64,000 nt of DNA from Theionarchaea archaeon (GTDB lineage: Archaea; Methanobacteriota_B; Thermococci; Methanofastidiosales; SZ-28-30), in contig JACVGT010000021.1 of NCBI GenBank assembly GCA_018992685.1, positions 1-64,000 of the forward strand, written 5' to 3'. Each line of letters starts with the position of its first letter. The first letter of the stretch is position 1. This document shows, piece after piece, positions 15,893 to 26,114 of the stretch. Made by a program: the position numbers and the translations under genes. The notes beneath the pieces were generated by a model. That model searched no databases and had not been told where the DNA came from. It saw only the letters and a program-made list of their open reading frames with translations.

Positions 15893-16831
15893 ATGCCAAA
15901 TATCGAGGATTTACCCGGAATTGGTCCCAAGACAGCAGAAAAACTGCGAGAAGCGGGATATGCAACGGTGGAGAAGATTGCAGTGAGTTCACCGAAAGAT
16001 CTCAGTGAACTGGCTGACCTGGGTGAAACTATTGCCACCAAGGTCATTGAGGCTGCCAAAGAGATGGCAGATGTGGGTGGATTCATAACTGCAGAGGAGC
16101 TGCAGGAAAAGAGAAAAAGTATCGGACATATTACAACGGGAAGCAATGATTTGAATGAGCTCCTGGGAGGGGGTGTGGAGACGCAGGCCATTACTGAAGT
16201 ATTTGGTGAATTTGGCTCTGGAAAGTCTCAACTGGCCCATCAACTATGTGTGAATGTCCAGCTTCCCGAGGAAAAGGGTGGACTGAACGCGGGAGCCATC
16301 TTCATTGATACTGAAAACACCTTCAGACCGCAGCGTATTATTCAAATGGCCGAAGGACTGGAACTTGATACTGCTGCTGTTATGAAGAAGATCAGGGTGG
16401 CCCGGGCGTTCAACTCTTCGCACCAGATTCTTCTAGCTGAGAAATCTGAAGAACTGCTTCGCCAGGGAGGGATTAGGCTCTTGGTTGTGGATTCTCTCAC
16501 AGCGTCCTTCAGAGCAGAATACATTGGAAGAGGTACTCTGGCTGAGAGGCAGCAACTGTTGAATAAGCACCTGAGGACTTTGCACGAGATGGCAGACCTG
16601 TATGATGTGGCAGTGTTTGTCACCAACCAGGTTTCAGCCAGGCCAGATGCATTCTTCGGAGATCCCAATAAACCTATTGGGGGACACGTTCTGGGACATT
16701 CAGCCACTATGCGCGTCTATCTGAGAAAGTCAAAGAAAGGCCAGCGAATTGCCCGGCTGGTGGATTCACCTAACCTCCCCGAGGGTGAGGCCATCTTTGT
16801 GGTGACTGAACAGGGAATAATTGACAAGTGA
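15893..16831 (+). CDS. radA: DNA repair and recombination recombinase RadA
   Basis: A 312-residue archaeal RecA/Rad51 homologue. N-terminal helix-hairpin-helix ([20 protein letters not shown]), Walker A GEFGSGKS at 105-112, Walker B in [13 protein letters not shown], and L2-region [17 protein letters not shown]. It forms ATP-dependent filaments that pair homologous DNA. Intein-free and full length. It follows the RPA gene by 1 nt, so single-strand binding protein and recombinase are co-expressed. Confidence 0.97.
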   Translation: MPNIEDLPGIGPKTAEKLREAGYATVEKIAVSSPKDLSELADLGETIATKVIEAAKEMADVGGFITAEELQEKRKSIGHITTGSNDLNELLGGGVETQAITEVFGEFGSGKSQLAHQLCVNVQLPEEKGGLNAGAIFIDTENTFRPQRIIQMAEGLELDTAAVMKKIRVARAFNSSHQILLAEKSEELLRQGGIRLLVVDSLTASFRAEYIGRGTLAERQQLLNKHLRTLHEMADLYDVAVFVTNQVSARPDAFFGDPNKPIGGHVLGHSATMRVYLRKSKKGQRIARLVDSPNLPEGEAIFVVTEQGIIDK

Positions 16832-16836
16832 TCTGA

Positions 16837-18195
<1,359 letters not shown>

Positions 18196-18271
18196 CTCAT
18201 GGAATCACATCGTATCCCCTGCCCGATCAATAAGGGGATACCTTTTTAACACTAGAGAGTACATCCATACT

Positions 18272-18892
18272 ATGGAAATCGGGCCCATAGACATGCTGAT
18301 GTCACTGGTCTTTGCCCGTGAAGTGGATCCCTGGAATATTGATATTGTAGAATTGACGGAAAAATATCTGGAACAGATACAGAGGGCAGAAGAGTTGGAT
18401 TTACGATTATCTGGAAAGACATACCTAGTGGCTACCATTCTCCTCAGAATGCAATCTGAATCCTTTTTCATTGAAGAGAAGGAGGTAGAAGAAGAGGAAG
18501 AAGACGAACTTGATTTTGAGCCGTCACCCATCCTTCCTCCTCTGAGGCGAAGAAGTGGCAAGATCACCCTTCCGGAGTTGCTGAATGCCCTGCTCTTGGT
18601 ACTGGAGGAACGCGAAAAGCGAAAAGACAGGCCTAAAAAACCCCCTGAACGTCACGTCGTCCGGGTGGATGTCTACAGAGTAGATGTCAAGAAATATGTT
18701 GATGAGCTGTTTTTGCGAATCAAGATGATGGCGAACGGTGAGATCATAACCTTCTCTCAGTTGCTCATAGACAAATCGCCCTTATTTATAGCACGAACAT
18801 TTTTATACCTCTTGTTCTTAGAAATGAACCAAAGAGTAGAAATCTGGCAAGAAGCAGAATTCGGTGAAATCTATATCAAGGTGATAACGTGA
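18272..18892 (+). CDS. scpA: Segregation and condensation protein A (ScpA-like)
   Basis: A 206-residue kleisin-type protein. The N-terminus IDMLMSLVFAREVDPWNIDI matches ScpA, where it binds the SMC neck; an acidic linker (EEKEVEEEEEDELDF) follows, and the C-terminus (GEIITFSQLLIDKSPLFIAR ... RVEIWQEAEFGEIYIKV) is the winged helix that binds the SMC cap. A CTTTTTAACAC box lies about 26 nt before the ATG, giving a leaderless message. Its stop overlaps the next gene's GTG by 4 nt. SMC and ScpB are not in this window. Confidence 0.88.
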   Translation: MEIGPIDMLMSLVFAREVDPWNIDIVELTEKYLEQIQRAEELDLRLSGKTYLVATILLRMQSESFFIEEKEVEEEEEDELDFEPSPILPPLRRRSGKITLPELLNALLLVLEEREKRKDRPKKPPERHVVRVDVYRVDVKKYVDELFLRIKMMANGEIITFSQLLIDKSPLFIARTFLYLLFLEMNQRVEIWQEAEFGEIYIKVIT

Positions 18893-19299
18893 AAGACCCT
18901 TATATTCTGGTCAGAGCCGACAATTCACAGAAAGCAATGACAGCCTTGGCAGATCTGGAACGATATGCCAACATCCGGATCAACGAACCCCGGTTAATGC
19001 CCAAACACATGGCGGAGGATCTGATATCAGAATTCCTCAATCTGAAAAGCGAGAAGAGGGTGAATTTCGTAGTTCAAGTCCACATGAATCCAGGTGAGGT
19101 TATCAAGAGGGTGCGGAAAATCAGACCTCCTGCCCACATTGTGGTGGTAACTGACAGGTACCGAACTTACGAGATCATGGAAGCCAACTATCAGGAATTT
19201 CCCAAGATTGAAGGATTCGTCCCGCCAAAGCCAGCGCCTCCGGGAAGAAAACAAGGAAGAGGGAGAAGCCCCGGAAGACCCTACAGAAAGAAGTACTAG
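18889..19299 (+). CDS. DUF356-like conserved archaeal protein
   Basis: A 136-residue protein with GTG start overlapping scpA (GTGA). The core (YILVRADNSQKAMTALADLE ... PGEVIKRVRKIRPPAHIVVV) reads as an alpha/beta domain like DUF356 proteins of methanogens, whose function is unknown. The C-terminal 35 residues are basic and low-complexity (PGRKQGRGRSPGRPYRKKY), likely contacting nucleic acid. Coupling to scpA suggests a chromosome-linked role, which is inference. The DUF356 match is from memory. Confidence 0.6.
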   Translation: MKDPYILVRADNSQKAMTALADLERYANIRINEPRLMPKHMAEDLISEFLNLKSEKRVNFVVQVHMNPGEVIKRVRKIRPPAHIVVVTDRYRTYEIMEANYQEFPKIEGFVPPKPAPPGRKQGRGRSPGRPYRKKY

Positions 19300-19358
19300 G
19301 TGAGCCTGAGAAAGTGGTGGATAACGCGGCGAAATGGATCGTGCCACTGGCGGTACTT

Positions 19359-20267
19359 CTACCTTTCTTTCATTTTCTTGATGGCTTCCAGCATGCTACA
19401 TGTCTTGCAGACCGTGCCCACAGTGGGCTCGCCGCATCGGCTGCACAGAGAAATGGGACAGGTGAACTGTTCCTGAAAATAGGGGACAAGTCTGTCATAA
19501 CTTTTGAGCAAGCTGTATTTGGTAGTTGGTCTCTTTGATTCCATGGAGTCCAGAAAATCCCTGATATCCCCTCTCAAAGCTTCAGAAGCGTAGGGACAAA
19601 CTGAATGGTCCACGTCAATCCTGGCCAGAACAGCGTACAGCATTACCTCCTTTTCCAGAATCGTTCTGAGAGGTTTGATTCTGGGGACAAAATGGGGAGA
19701 TTCAGTATAAGAAGGACCCGTTCTGCCAAACCTGAACAGGTCACCCCGCAGGAAGTTCATGAGCACTGATTGTACTTCATCATCCAAGTTCAGGCCTACC
19801 GCGAGCTTTCCTGCTCCGAGTTCTCGTGCTTTCTGGTTTAACAGGTACCGTCTCAAGACCCCGCAGAACGAACAGTGGGAACAGACATTGGGATCACATG
19901 CATCGATGGTAATTCCAAACTCCTGCTCAAAAGAGAAGATATGGGACTCCACTCCTAAAGTGTTACAATTCTTGACAGCTGCTCCAATCGTCTTCTCTCT
20001 GTAGTTGGAAATTCCTTCATCAATGATGATGGCAGCCATCTCGAAGGGACGGTCCTTCTGTAAATCCCAAAGCAAGTGCAGCAAGACGGTACTGTCTTTC
20101 CCCCCTGAAAGCGCCACTGCAATGGTGTCCCCCTTCTTGATGTAGTTGTAAGCACGTATGGTTTTTCTGAATTTCGAGTGGATACTCTTTGAAAAACATG
20201 TACTGCACAGATACTGTCCTGATTGTCTTCTGTGGTAGACTGCCGTTCTTCCACATCTACATCTCAT
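19359..20267 (-). CDS. ttuA: TtuA/Ncs6-type tRNA 2-thiouridine synthetase
   Basis: A 302-residue PP-loop ATPase of the TtuA/TIGR00269 group. N-terminal zinc ligands (CRC, CSTC), the PP-loop SGGKDST at 54-60, a central CSHCSFC that supplies Cys ligands for an iron-sulfur cluster, and a C-terminal CSRCGEP...CKTC zinc knuckle. These enzymes adenylate and thiolate tRNA uridine (54 or 34) using sulfur from a ubiquitin-like carrier. That carrier is the adjacent 62-residue gene, ending one base before this start codon. Confidence 0.9.
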   Translation of the reverse strand: MRCRCGRTAVYHRRQSGQYLCSTCFSKSIHSKFRKTIRAYNYIKKGDTIAVALSGGKDSTVLLHLLWDLQKDRPFEMAAIIIDEGISNYREKTIGAAVKNCNTLGVESHIFSFEQEFGITIDACDPNVCSHCSFCGVLRRYLLNQKARELGAGKLAVGLNLDDEVQSVLMNFLRGDLFRFGRTGPSYTESPHFVPRIKPLRTILEKEVMLYAVLARIDVDHSVCPYASEALRGDIRDFLDSMESKRPTTKYSLLKSYDRLVPYFQEQFTCPISLCSRCGEPTVGTVCKTCSMLEAIKKMKER

Positions 20268-20456
20268 TCAACCACCAGAAGCCACAGGGAGGAGTTCAAC
20301 TGCATCATGGTCAGAAATATCATCTTCAACTACCACAGAACCCTCCTTCAGAAGGATGACGCTCTCAATGGGGTAGCCACATTGTTCCAGGATGTGCTCG
20401 ATAGACTGCCCCTCTATCCAGTTCGTTTTGCCATCCACAGTGATCTGGACTTTCAT
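20268..20456 (-). CDS. Ubiquitin-like sulfur carrier (TtuB/SAMP-like)
   Basis: A 62-residue beta-grasp protein ending in Gly-Gly (LLPVASGG), where a thiocarboxylate or isopeptide can be formed. The core KVQITVDGKTNWIEGQSIEH and DAVELLP follow ThiS/MoaD/TtuB folds. Immediate position before ttuA makes a sulfur-donor role in tRNA thiolation the best guess, though SAMP-like protein tagging is possible. It overlaps the M50 protease gene upstream by 4 nt. Confidence 0.85.
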   Translation of the reverse strand: MKVQITVDGKTNWIEGQSIEHILEQCGYPIESVILLKEGSVVVEDDISDHDAVELLPVASGG

Positions 20457-21532
20457 ACAATCACATTGCCTAGCAGGTTGATGGCCAGGATTCCTAAGGC
20501 GAGAACTCCAAATGCTGTCGACAGCCTCCTGGAGGTGGTGTCTGAGAAGAAGTGCCGCAGTATTTCGTCAGTGATTTTTCCCCCATCAAGAATGTTGGAA
20601 ATAGGAAACAAGTTAAACAAGGCAACGCTGAGGTTTAACATAGATATCCAGCTAAAAATATCGAGAATCATGAAATACTTGAAGTGCTGGATGGGATAGA
20701 CTCCCATATACCCCTGGCCCTCTTCATCTGGATGATCTGTTAAAGTGAGAGTGAGAGTCCCCCTGTTTGTTGCCAAGGCCAGTTCGTCTCCCGAATGATA
20801 CTTCTCGAGTTCTTCTGAAAACTGTTCATATGTATCAATCTGTGAATCATTCATCTGATAAATGATGGCTCCCTCCAGTCCTATCTGATCGGCAGGCGTG
20901 TCTGGTATGGTCTCATAGATCTGGACACCGTCAGGGACACGAGGGATTGACATCAGCAATACAAGGAAGAATGCAGCCACCACAAAGTTGGCCATGCTCC
21001 CTGCAGAGTATACTTTCACCCTGGACAAGGCAGGTTTTTGTTTCATTTCCTCTTCATCTGGTTCCACAAAAGCTCCCGGTATGATGATCAAAAGGAGGAG
21101 CCCCATTGACTTCAATGAAATGTTCTCTCTCCGAGCCACGATTCCATGAGAGAATTCATGCGCAAAGAAAATGATGATTATGCCGATGATGAGCCCCCAG
21201 GTAACCTTAATGGTAACGCCTGGTATGACAGGGATGACTGCGGTGGCCTGCTGGGGTGCAGAGAGTACCTTATACGCATTCCAGGCAAAAAACCCCATGG
21301 AGACGGGGATACCCACTACGGACACGGCAACTCCTGCCAGACTGTACCCCGTCCAGAAGGATTTTGCCTTTTGGGCCAGTCCATCCACAATGTGTAAGAA
21401 CCTCCTGGTTCTCACCATGAAGAAGAACAGAGGCACCATGGTTACTCCATGCTCTTCAAGATTGAATTTCTTTACCAGTAAGATCAGTGTCAGCCAGAGA
21501 ATGGCTATCCCTAAGAGTATGTATTCTATCAT
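20453..21532 (-). CDS. M50-family site-2 protease-like membrane metalloprotease
   Basis: A 359-residue polytopic protein. Zinc motif HEFSH at 125-129 inside a membrane helix, a PDZ-like insert (GLEGAIIYQMNDSQIDTYEQ, residues about 210-270), and the third-ligand segment NLFPISNILDGGK near residue 310. Such enzymes cut membrane-embedded substrates. A CGTATATAAG box lies about 26-33 nt upstream of the ATG. Its stop overlaps the start of the ubiquitin-like carrier gene, so protease, carrier and thiolase form one operon. Confidence 0.9.
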   Translation of the reverse strand: MIEYILLGIAILWLTLILLVKKFNLEEHGVTMVPLFFFMVRTRRFLHIVDGLAQKAKSFWTGYSLAGVAVSVVGIPVSMGFFAWNAYKVLSAPQQATAVIPVIPGVTIKVTWGLIIGIIIIFFAHEFSHGIVARRENISLKSMGLLLLIIIPGAFVEPDEEEMKQKPALSRVKVYSAGSMANFVVAAFFLVLLMSIPRVPDGVQIYETIPDTPADQIGLEGAIIYQMNDSQIDTYEQFSEELEKYHSGDELALATNRGTLTLTLTDHPDEEGQGYMGVYPIQHFKYFMILDIFSWISMLNLSVALFNLFPISNILDGGKITDEILRHFFSDTTSRRLSTAFGVLALGILAINLLGNVIV

Positions 21533-21653
21533 GAACAGTAGAGTCAGCAGGTGTTGACTTATATACGTTTCTGTATGGCTGGATCCTGATAAACTGGTGC
21601 AGGTTACCGCAGTGAAGGAACGGCAGTGATAGAACGCACAGCAGACCCGTCAT

Positions 21654-21995
21654 TCACTGGTTCTCCAACCTGTGCCGCAATAATGATAATTCTTCATTTA
21701 GCACAGATATCTGCCTGTACAGATCTCTGTTGAGAGTGTGCATCCTGAACATGAGCAAGTACAACAAGAAGATGGATAGGGCAAAAATGGTATTGGTTCT
21801 GGTCCTGATACTGAGATATTCTGCAAGAAGATCCCCCACCTGGGGAACAGCAGATAGGACAAGAAGAGATGCACCGACTGTACCCCACACCAGAAAATCC
21901 TGGACTTCTTCTTTCTTGTTCTTTACCAGGAGGTAGCTTCTGAGAAGGAAATAGCACCCCAGCAGAAATCCACCAACATGTATCAATGAAACCAT
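21654..21995 (-). CDS. DUF2304 membrane protein
   Basis: A 113-residue protein with three hydrophobic helices and a C-terminal coiled coil (LNRDLYRQISVLNEELSLLR), the DUF2304 layout. These proteins are usually found next to family 2 glycosyltransferases and are thought to help them at the membrane; here the GT2 gene ends 4 nt upstream. Exact role unknown. Confidence 0.8.
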   Translation of the reverse strand: MVSLIHVGGFLLGCYFLLRSYLLVKNKKEEVQDFLVWGTVGASLLVLSAVPQVGDLLAEYLSIRTRTNTIFALSIFLLYLLMFRMHTLNRDLYRQISVLNEELSLLRHRLENQ

Positions 21996-21999
21996 GGTA

Positions 22000-22674
22000 T
22001 CACCTGAATATTAAGATCTTGATAATACAGTCAACCATCTTGAACGGATACAAGGCGTACGTTTCCAGGTCGAATTGGGACCTTCCCTCGCCCCGCACGG
22101 GCATTTCTACAGATATTTCCTTTATGGTCATTCCTTTTCTGGCGGCTTCCAGAGTCTGTTCCAGAGCCCAGTGCTGATCAGTCAGCGGTGTCAACTGTCT
22201 GAGAGCAGAGGCACGATAACACCTGAACCCGGAAGTAACGTCCGTCACAGAAAGAGAACCGAGGGTGTTTGCCACCCAGGAAAAAAACTTTATCCCCGAA
22301 CGCCTGGTCAAATTGTAATTCTTGTGAGAGGGGTTGAGAAATCTGGAGCCGATTACTATGTCGGATTTCTCAACTGCTTCGAGAAGTCGCGGTATATAAG
22401 ACGGATCATGCTGGAAATCTCCATCAATCTGGATAACAACATCAGGGTCACGGTTGAGAGCTGCACGGTACCCTGTCCTCAGAGCCGCCCCAACCCCTCT
22501 GTTCAAAGCGTGGGAGACGACGGCGGCACCTGCCCCTAGTGCAGTATCTCGTGTACTGTCAGTAGAACCATCATCGACCACTATGATTTCGTGAACGTAT
22601 TTTTTCACTTCGGCCACTACTTTCTGAATGGTTTCAGCCTCATTATGAGCTGGTATTACTGCAATAGTCTTCAT
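22000..22674 (-). CDS. Family 2 glycosyltransferase, dolichol-phosphate sugar synthase type
   Basis: A 224-residue GT-A enzyme: AVIPAHNEAETIQKVVAEV, EIIVVDDGSTDSTRDTA, the metal-binding VIQIDGDFQHDPSYI, and QHWALEQTLEAARKG. It probably transfers a sugar from a nucleotide sugar to dolichyl phosphate or a related lipid. No transmembrane domain of its own; the DUF2304 partner may supply membrane contact. ATG 22674 is preferred over 22770 because an ATTTATATGG box at about 22700-22710 would place the transcript start near it. Confidence 0.88.
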   Translation of the reverse strand: MKTIAVIPAHNEAETIQKVVAEVKKYVHEIIVVDDGSTDSTRDTALGAGAAVVSHALNRGVGAALRTGYRAALNRDPDVVIQIDGDFQHDPSYIPRLLEAVEKSDIVIGSRFLNPSHKNYNLTRRSGIKFFSWVANTLGSLSVTDVTSGFRCYRASALRQLTPLTDQHWALEQTLEAARKGMTIKEISVEMPVRGEGRSQFDLETYALYPFKMVDCIIKILIFR

Positions 22675-22825
22675 GCCACTTGGGTTGGTAGAGCTTGGAT
22701 TTATATGGTTTTGCATTCTCAGTACTTCCGAATGTAGAAAATTATTGCACACTATAGGGGATTTTTTCATTTAATTTACTAGTATTTTCATATATCTAAA
22801 TCAAAACTAATGGAGGTGATAACCT

Positions 22826-23485
22826 ATGAATAAAGAAACTAATGAACAAAACAGAAACGAAAAGAATATAAGCCACCGCATTTTATCATGGTGCGGTGAG
22901 CAAAAGATGAAATTAATAATAATCGTTGCCATTCTAGGGATAGGGCTAGCAGGAATTGGACACTGGTATCAAGTCCAAGAGCAGTGCACAGATTTCACAT
23001 TGAACATAAGTTGGGATACAACAGAAAGTGGCCAAATCATAACTGATACTGACCCGGAGATTAAGATAGGTCATCTTCATGGCGCCAAATTAGTTATCAA
23101 CGTTGATACCCCAAGAGAAGGAACTCTTAAAGTTTCTGCCGATTCCCCAGATAAGGACATAGAAATCCGCATTGGGGAGAGTAGCAGCATAGAGAAATTG
23201 CCATGCACAGTACGAGAGCTGTATGTCTTGAAAGGGAAAAATCAAGAAGTCTCCACTTTACTAATCAATGCGCCCTTGAGACCTACCAAATATGGCATCA
23301 CTGTATGCGCCACTTTGAATGGCCAATGCCAAATTTGCAGGAATGCTTATATCACCGTAGTCAGTGAGAATGATCTTACACCAGCTCCAACTGAGACGGA
23401 AGAATCTGATGGTTCGTGCTTGGGTACGAGTTTCATTGCAATATTGGTAGTACTCTACACGGTAATTGGCAAAAAGAATAGATAA
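22826..23485 (+). CDS. Exported Cys-containing protein with two membrane anchors
   Basis: A 219-residue protein of unknown family. A cytoplasmic N-terminus of about 28 residues, one membrane helix (LIIIVAILGIGLAGIGHW), an extracytoplasmic beta-rich domain with five Cys, a short Thr/Glu/Pro linker (TPAPTETEESDG) and a C-terminal helix (TSFIAILVVLYTVIG). GGAGGTG lies 7 nt before the ATG. It opens the AT-richer accessory stretch, and its base composition differs from the operons to the left. Likely a horizontally acquired surface protein. Confidence 0.65.
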   Translation: MNKETNEQNRNEKNISHRILSWCGEQKMKLIIIVAILGIGLAGIGHWYQVQEQCTDFTLNISWDTTESGQIITDTDPEIKIGHLHGAKLVINVDTPREGTLKVSADSPDKDIEIRIGESSSIEKLPCTVRELYVLKGKNQEVSTLLINAPLRPTKYGITVCATLNGQCQICRNAYITVVSENDLTPAPTETEESDGSCLGTSFIAILVVLYTVIGKKNR

Positions 23486-23559
23486 TCTGGGCTTAAACAT
23501 GGAAAATAGAATCAACTTTCATTCTCTTTCTTTTTCTTTTTATCGTCTCACCAATCCAT

Positions 23560-23703
23560 CTAACAGAGTTTGCGTTCCACTAATCCTCTGTAGACCATGC
23601 TCACGTATTCACCTTTCCCGATGATAACATGGTCTAGAATCGTGATTCCAAGATAATCACATGTTGGCAAACGTTTGCTTACGTAAACTAGAAATCCCCA
23701 ACC
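23560..23703 (-). pseudogene. RadC-family (JAB/MPN) C-terminal remnant
   Basis: On the minus strand about 45 codons read ...RLPTCDYLGITILDHVIIGK, then GEYVSMVYRGLVERKLC and stop. This matches the last 25-30 residues of RadC proteins, which end ...LGI-x-LLDHIIIG-x-YVS. The catalytic His/Asp part is absent, so only the 3' end of a former gene survives. RadC genes are common on mobile elements, which supports an acquired, decayed origin for this stretch. Confidence 0.7.
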
Positions 23704-23759
23704 TCCAAAAAAACATAACTTTTTAAAAACTACTTTGGATTATTAGGCGAGGTGAAAAG

Positions 23760-23948
23760 ATGAATAAGAATATACTTGCTATAGTGTTTGCCGCCCTCAT
23801 CTTATTGGGGGGAGTTTCAGATCTATTGGCTGAAACACCAAATAACCCCACTGAGAATAGTTGCGGAATAGTCGTGTCACTTGCATCACTCCTAGATTAT
23901 CCACTCACTCTTTTGGGTATCGGGAATGGTGGGGGAAATCCTGGATAG
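23760..23948 (+). CDS. Signal-peptide microprotein
   Basis: A 62-residue protein with a clear signal peptide (NILAIVFAALILLGGVSDLL-AE) and a mature part of about 36 residues ending LTLLGIGNGGGNPG, with one Cys and a hydrophobic stretch. AGGTG precedes the ATG, and a TTTTTAAAAAC box lies about 40 nt upstream. It could be a secreted peptide or a bacteriocin- or signal-like product. Its 3' end overlaps the convergent regulator gene by 44 nt. Confidence 0.55.
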   Translation: MNKNILAIVFAALILLGGVSDLLAETPNNPTENSCGIVVSLASLLDYPLTLLGIGNGGGNPG

Positions 23949-24882
23949 TCCATTTCTTGGTCCAGTTGGAAATTGGAACAGAATACTTATACTCCTCTAC
24001 AAACCCAGAAGTACTCATGAGGTTGAGAAAGTCAAAAAAGACATTTTGCAGGAAGTTCCGTTCTAACAAGATGTAGGCATAAATCCACCTATCAACTTTA
24101 AGGATGGAACAGTGCACAGGCATTTTCTTCAGCATATCCACTAGCTGTCCCTCATAATTCGTTTTAAACAATATAAAATAACCATTGTAATTCATGTATC
24201 CACGTGGATAATACGGTACCCATGCTGTACATTTATCCATGACATTATGAAGGTGGTCATAGAATACTGATTTAGAAAGACCAAAGCAGCGAATAATCTC
24301 AATATATTTCATTCTCAAGTTATTTTTCAATAACCTGAACAAAGAGAGGTCCTGCTCATCCCATATTAATTCATTTCTAACTGGGAACGTCAATTCTGAC
24401 CTGATGAACTCCCCTGTATCTAAGAAATCTTGGAACTTTGTGTAGTACTCATCCATAGACCTTCTTTCTACTTTGTTGTATATGAAATCGCTTCGAGGTC
24501 CACTCAAAACAAACCCATCAAATCCCTTTTCCATGGAGAAATCAATCTTCTCACGAGACATCACCATGAGGTCGAATGCGCCAGAGCAATGTGCTGCATA
24601 GACAATGCGTGGGTTCTCAGTCATTTTCATGAAGAGTAATTGTGCATCCTTAACCCTCATGAAGTATGTGTACTCCTGATAATTAAGGAATATATTCAAT
24701 CTGAGAAATGGTGGAGACATCACTCCTTCAGCTAAAGCCCACCTGTAAAGCTTTGCAGCACTCTTATCATTGATACTAAGGTTTCTTCCGATTTTAGAGA
24801 AATTCTGCCTCGCATCATTCAATAACAGGAGATACAAAGAGTGGTAATAGTCTTCTATTTGTACTCTCGACCACTTCGGCAT
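23905..24882 (-). CDS. Large Lrp-like protein with two helix-turn-helix regions
   Basis: A 325-residue protein with an apparent duplication. Each half has a winged-helix (DARQNFSKIGRNLSINDKSA; LRMKYIEIIRCFGLSKSVFY) followed by an alpha/beta segment, as in tandem Lrp/AsnC-type archaeal regulators. No catalytic motifs. It converges on the signal-peptide microprotein and may control it or the nearby peptide genes; this is inference. Aromatic-rich, AT-rich codon use unlike neighbouring operons. Confidence 0.55.
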   Translation of the reverse strand: MPKWSRVQIEDYYHSLYLLLLNDARQNFSKIGRNLSINDKSAAKLYRWALAEGVMSPPFLRLNIFLNYQEYTYFMRVKDAQLLFMKMTENPRIVYAAHCSGAFDLMVMSREKIDFSMEKGFDGFVLSGPRSDFIYNKVERRSMDEYYTKFQDFLDTGEFIRSELTFPVRNELIWDEQDLSLFRLLKNNLRMKYIEIIRCFGLSKSVFYDHLHNVMDKCTAWVPYYPRGYMNYNGYFILFKTNYEGQLVDMLKKMPVHCSILKVDRWIYAYILLERNFLQNVFFDFLNLMSTSGFVEEYKYSVPISNWTKKWTIQDFPHHSRYPKE

Positions 24883-24989
24883 GTTAAATCACCGTAACTG
24901 TTATCTAGCTCTCGCTTATAAACCTATCTGTCGTGGAGATTTCAAGCCTCAACCAATGAAAATCCGAAACAAAAATAGGAGGTAGAAAT

Positions 24990-25121
24990 ATGGGTGAATC
25001 AATCATGCCGGATGACTCGGAAAAGAAGAAAACCAGTGAAAGAGAGGATAACAACCCAGAAAAGGAAGAAAAGAAGAAAAAAGGAAGGACATATCCACGC
25101 ATCGGAGAAATCCCTGGATAA
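24990..25121 (+). CDS. 43-residue highly charged peptide
   Basis: An ATG at 24990 lies 5 nt after AGGAGGTA, a near-perfect Shine-Dalgarno site. The product begins MGESIMPDDSEKKKTSERED and is a charged, low-complexity helix, then ends with the distinct tail GRTYPRIGEIPG. A strong hairpin terminator follows 72 nt after the stop, so the gene, its ribosome site and its terminator make a complete unit. No known family. Confidence 0.55.
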   Translation: MGESIMPDDSEKKKTSEREDNNPEKEEKKKKGRTYPRIGEIPG

Positions 25122-25192
25122 TTACCTTCTCACATAGTACCGCAAGAATCGAATCGGACAGAGGCCGAAAGGACTTTTACCGAGTGGGACAG

Positions 25193-25250
25193 CAGAGAGC
25201 CTGTAAACACTTCTAGTCTTTCACCCCCCTCAGGCTCTCTGTTCTTTTTA
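25193..25250 (+). terminator. Perfect 11-bp hairpin with T tract
   Basis: CAGAGAGCCTG (25193-25203) is the exact reverse complement of CAGGCTCTCTG (25231-25241); TTCTTTTT follows. This is the strongest intrinsic-type terminator in the window and closes the 43-residue peptide unit. A role as an RNA structure is also possible because the loop is 27 nt. Confidence 0.7.
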
Positions 25251-25732
25251 ATAGAAATGGTCATATGGGAATTAACCTCTAGTTTTCCCATGAGAGATGA
25301 GAGAGATAGTCTAGCATCTGTTGGGATATGCGATTTATTTCATTTCTTCATTGGCAGCTTTCAGTACCATTATCTTCTGAATAACATTACTATATAAACG
25401 AAATCTGTCGGAGCACAGGAAAAGTAATATTAAATGGAATATAGTAAATGATGAATCTATAGAATTTTCTCATTTCGCATATTGTGTTAATATTGATTAG
25501 AGGAACTATAGAAAGCATTGTTTTATGGAAATTCATGTAGATAAGGTGTTGAATTGTTCAAATAGAATATCTGTTCATAATACTAATATTGATAATGTAA
25601 TCTGTTGAATTGATAGATTATAAGAATATTCATGATTCTGTACATTATCTCTTTTGGTAGAAAATGATTTTCCTTTAATAATTTCTATGCGATAGAACAA
25701 GAGTTTATATAGTATAACTTCAAAAGAGTAAT
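25251..25732. other. AT-rich gene-free region
   Basis: About 480 nt, strongly AT-rich, with many short runs such as GAATATT and TAATATT and no frame longer than a few dozen codons. The right end holds GTTTATATAG at about 25702-25711, the likely TATA box of the zinc-ribbon gene. No repeat array or tRNA-like element seen. Confidence 0.6.
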
Positions 25733-25951
25733 ATGGTTAAAACAGTAGAAACCGCAACTAGGAAATACATCAGAGGATTACTCTGTGCGCCTTTCGTTCC
25801 ATGCCCCGTATGTAACAAGAAAACTAGGGCAATGTATACAAATACTTGCCAGTGGTGCAATGTTAAATGGAATGAAGAGCAATTGGAGGAAAGGGAAAGA
25901 CTCAGAAATGAGCAAATTGAAATATCTCGGAAGATGGGATTGTTAGAATAA
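25733..25951 (+). CDS. Small zinc-ribbon protein
   Basis: A 72-residue protein with CPVCNKK (residues about 24-30) and CQWCNVKW (about 39-46), a CxxC-CxxC zinc ribbon, then a charged C-terminal helix (NEEQLEERERLRNEQIEISR). The transcript should be leaderless given the TTTATATAG box about 25 nt upstream. Such ribbons bind nucleic acid or proteins. No specific family; part of the accessory stretch. Confidence 0.6.
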   Translation: MVKTVETATRKYIRGLLCAPFVPCPVCNKKTRAMYTNTCQWCNVKWNEEQLEERERLRNEQIEISRKMGLLE

Positions 25952-26114
25952 GTAAGACTCTTCCCATCTCAGAGGTTCCAAGAGTCAATATTCTACATAT
26001 TCATATTTAATTTATCTTTGCGAATTTCGCAATTAGTGTGCAGTAATTTTCTACATTCGGAGTTACTGATTCTCCATCCCTGATTGCAGTCGAGAGTCAA
26101 TTCCGGCTCGAGAG

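Noticed and set aside
25251-25700. CRISPR array or replication origin in the AT-rich stretch
   Set aside because: No regular repeat-spacer spacing and no Cdc6 or origin-box pattern were seen.
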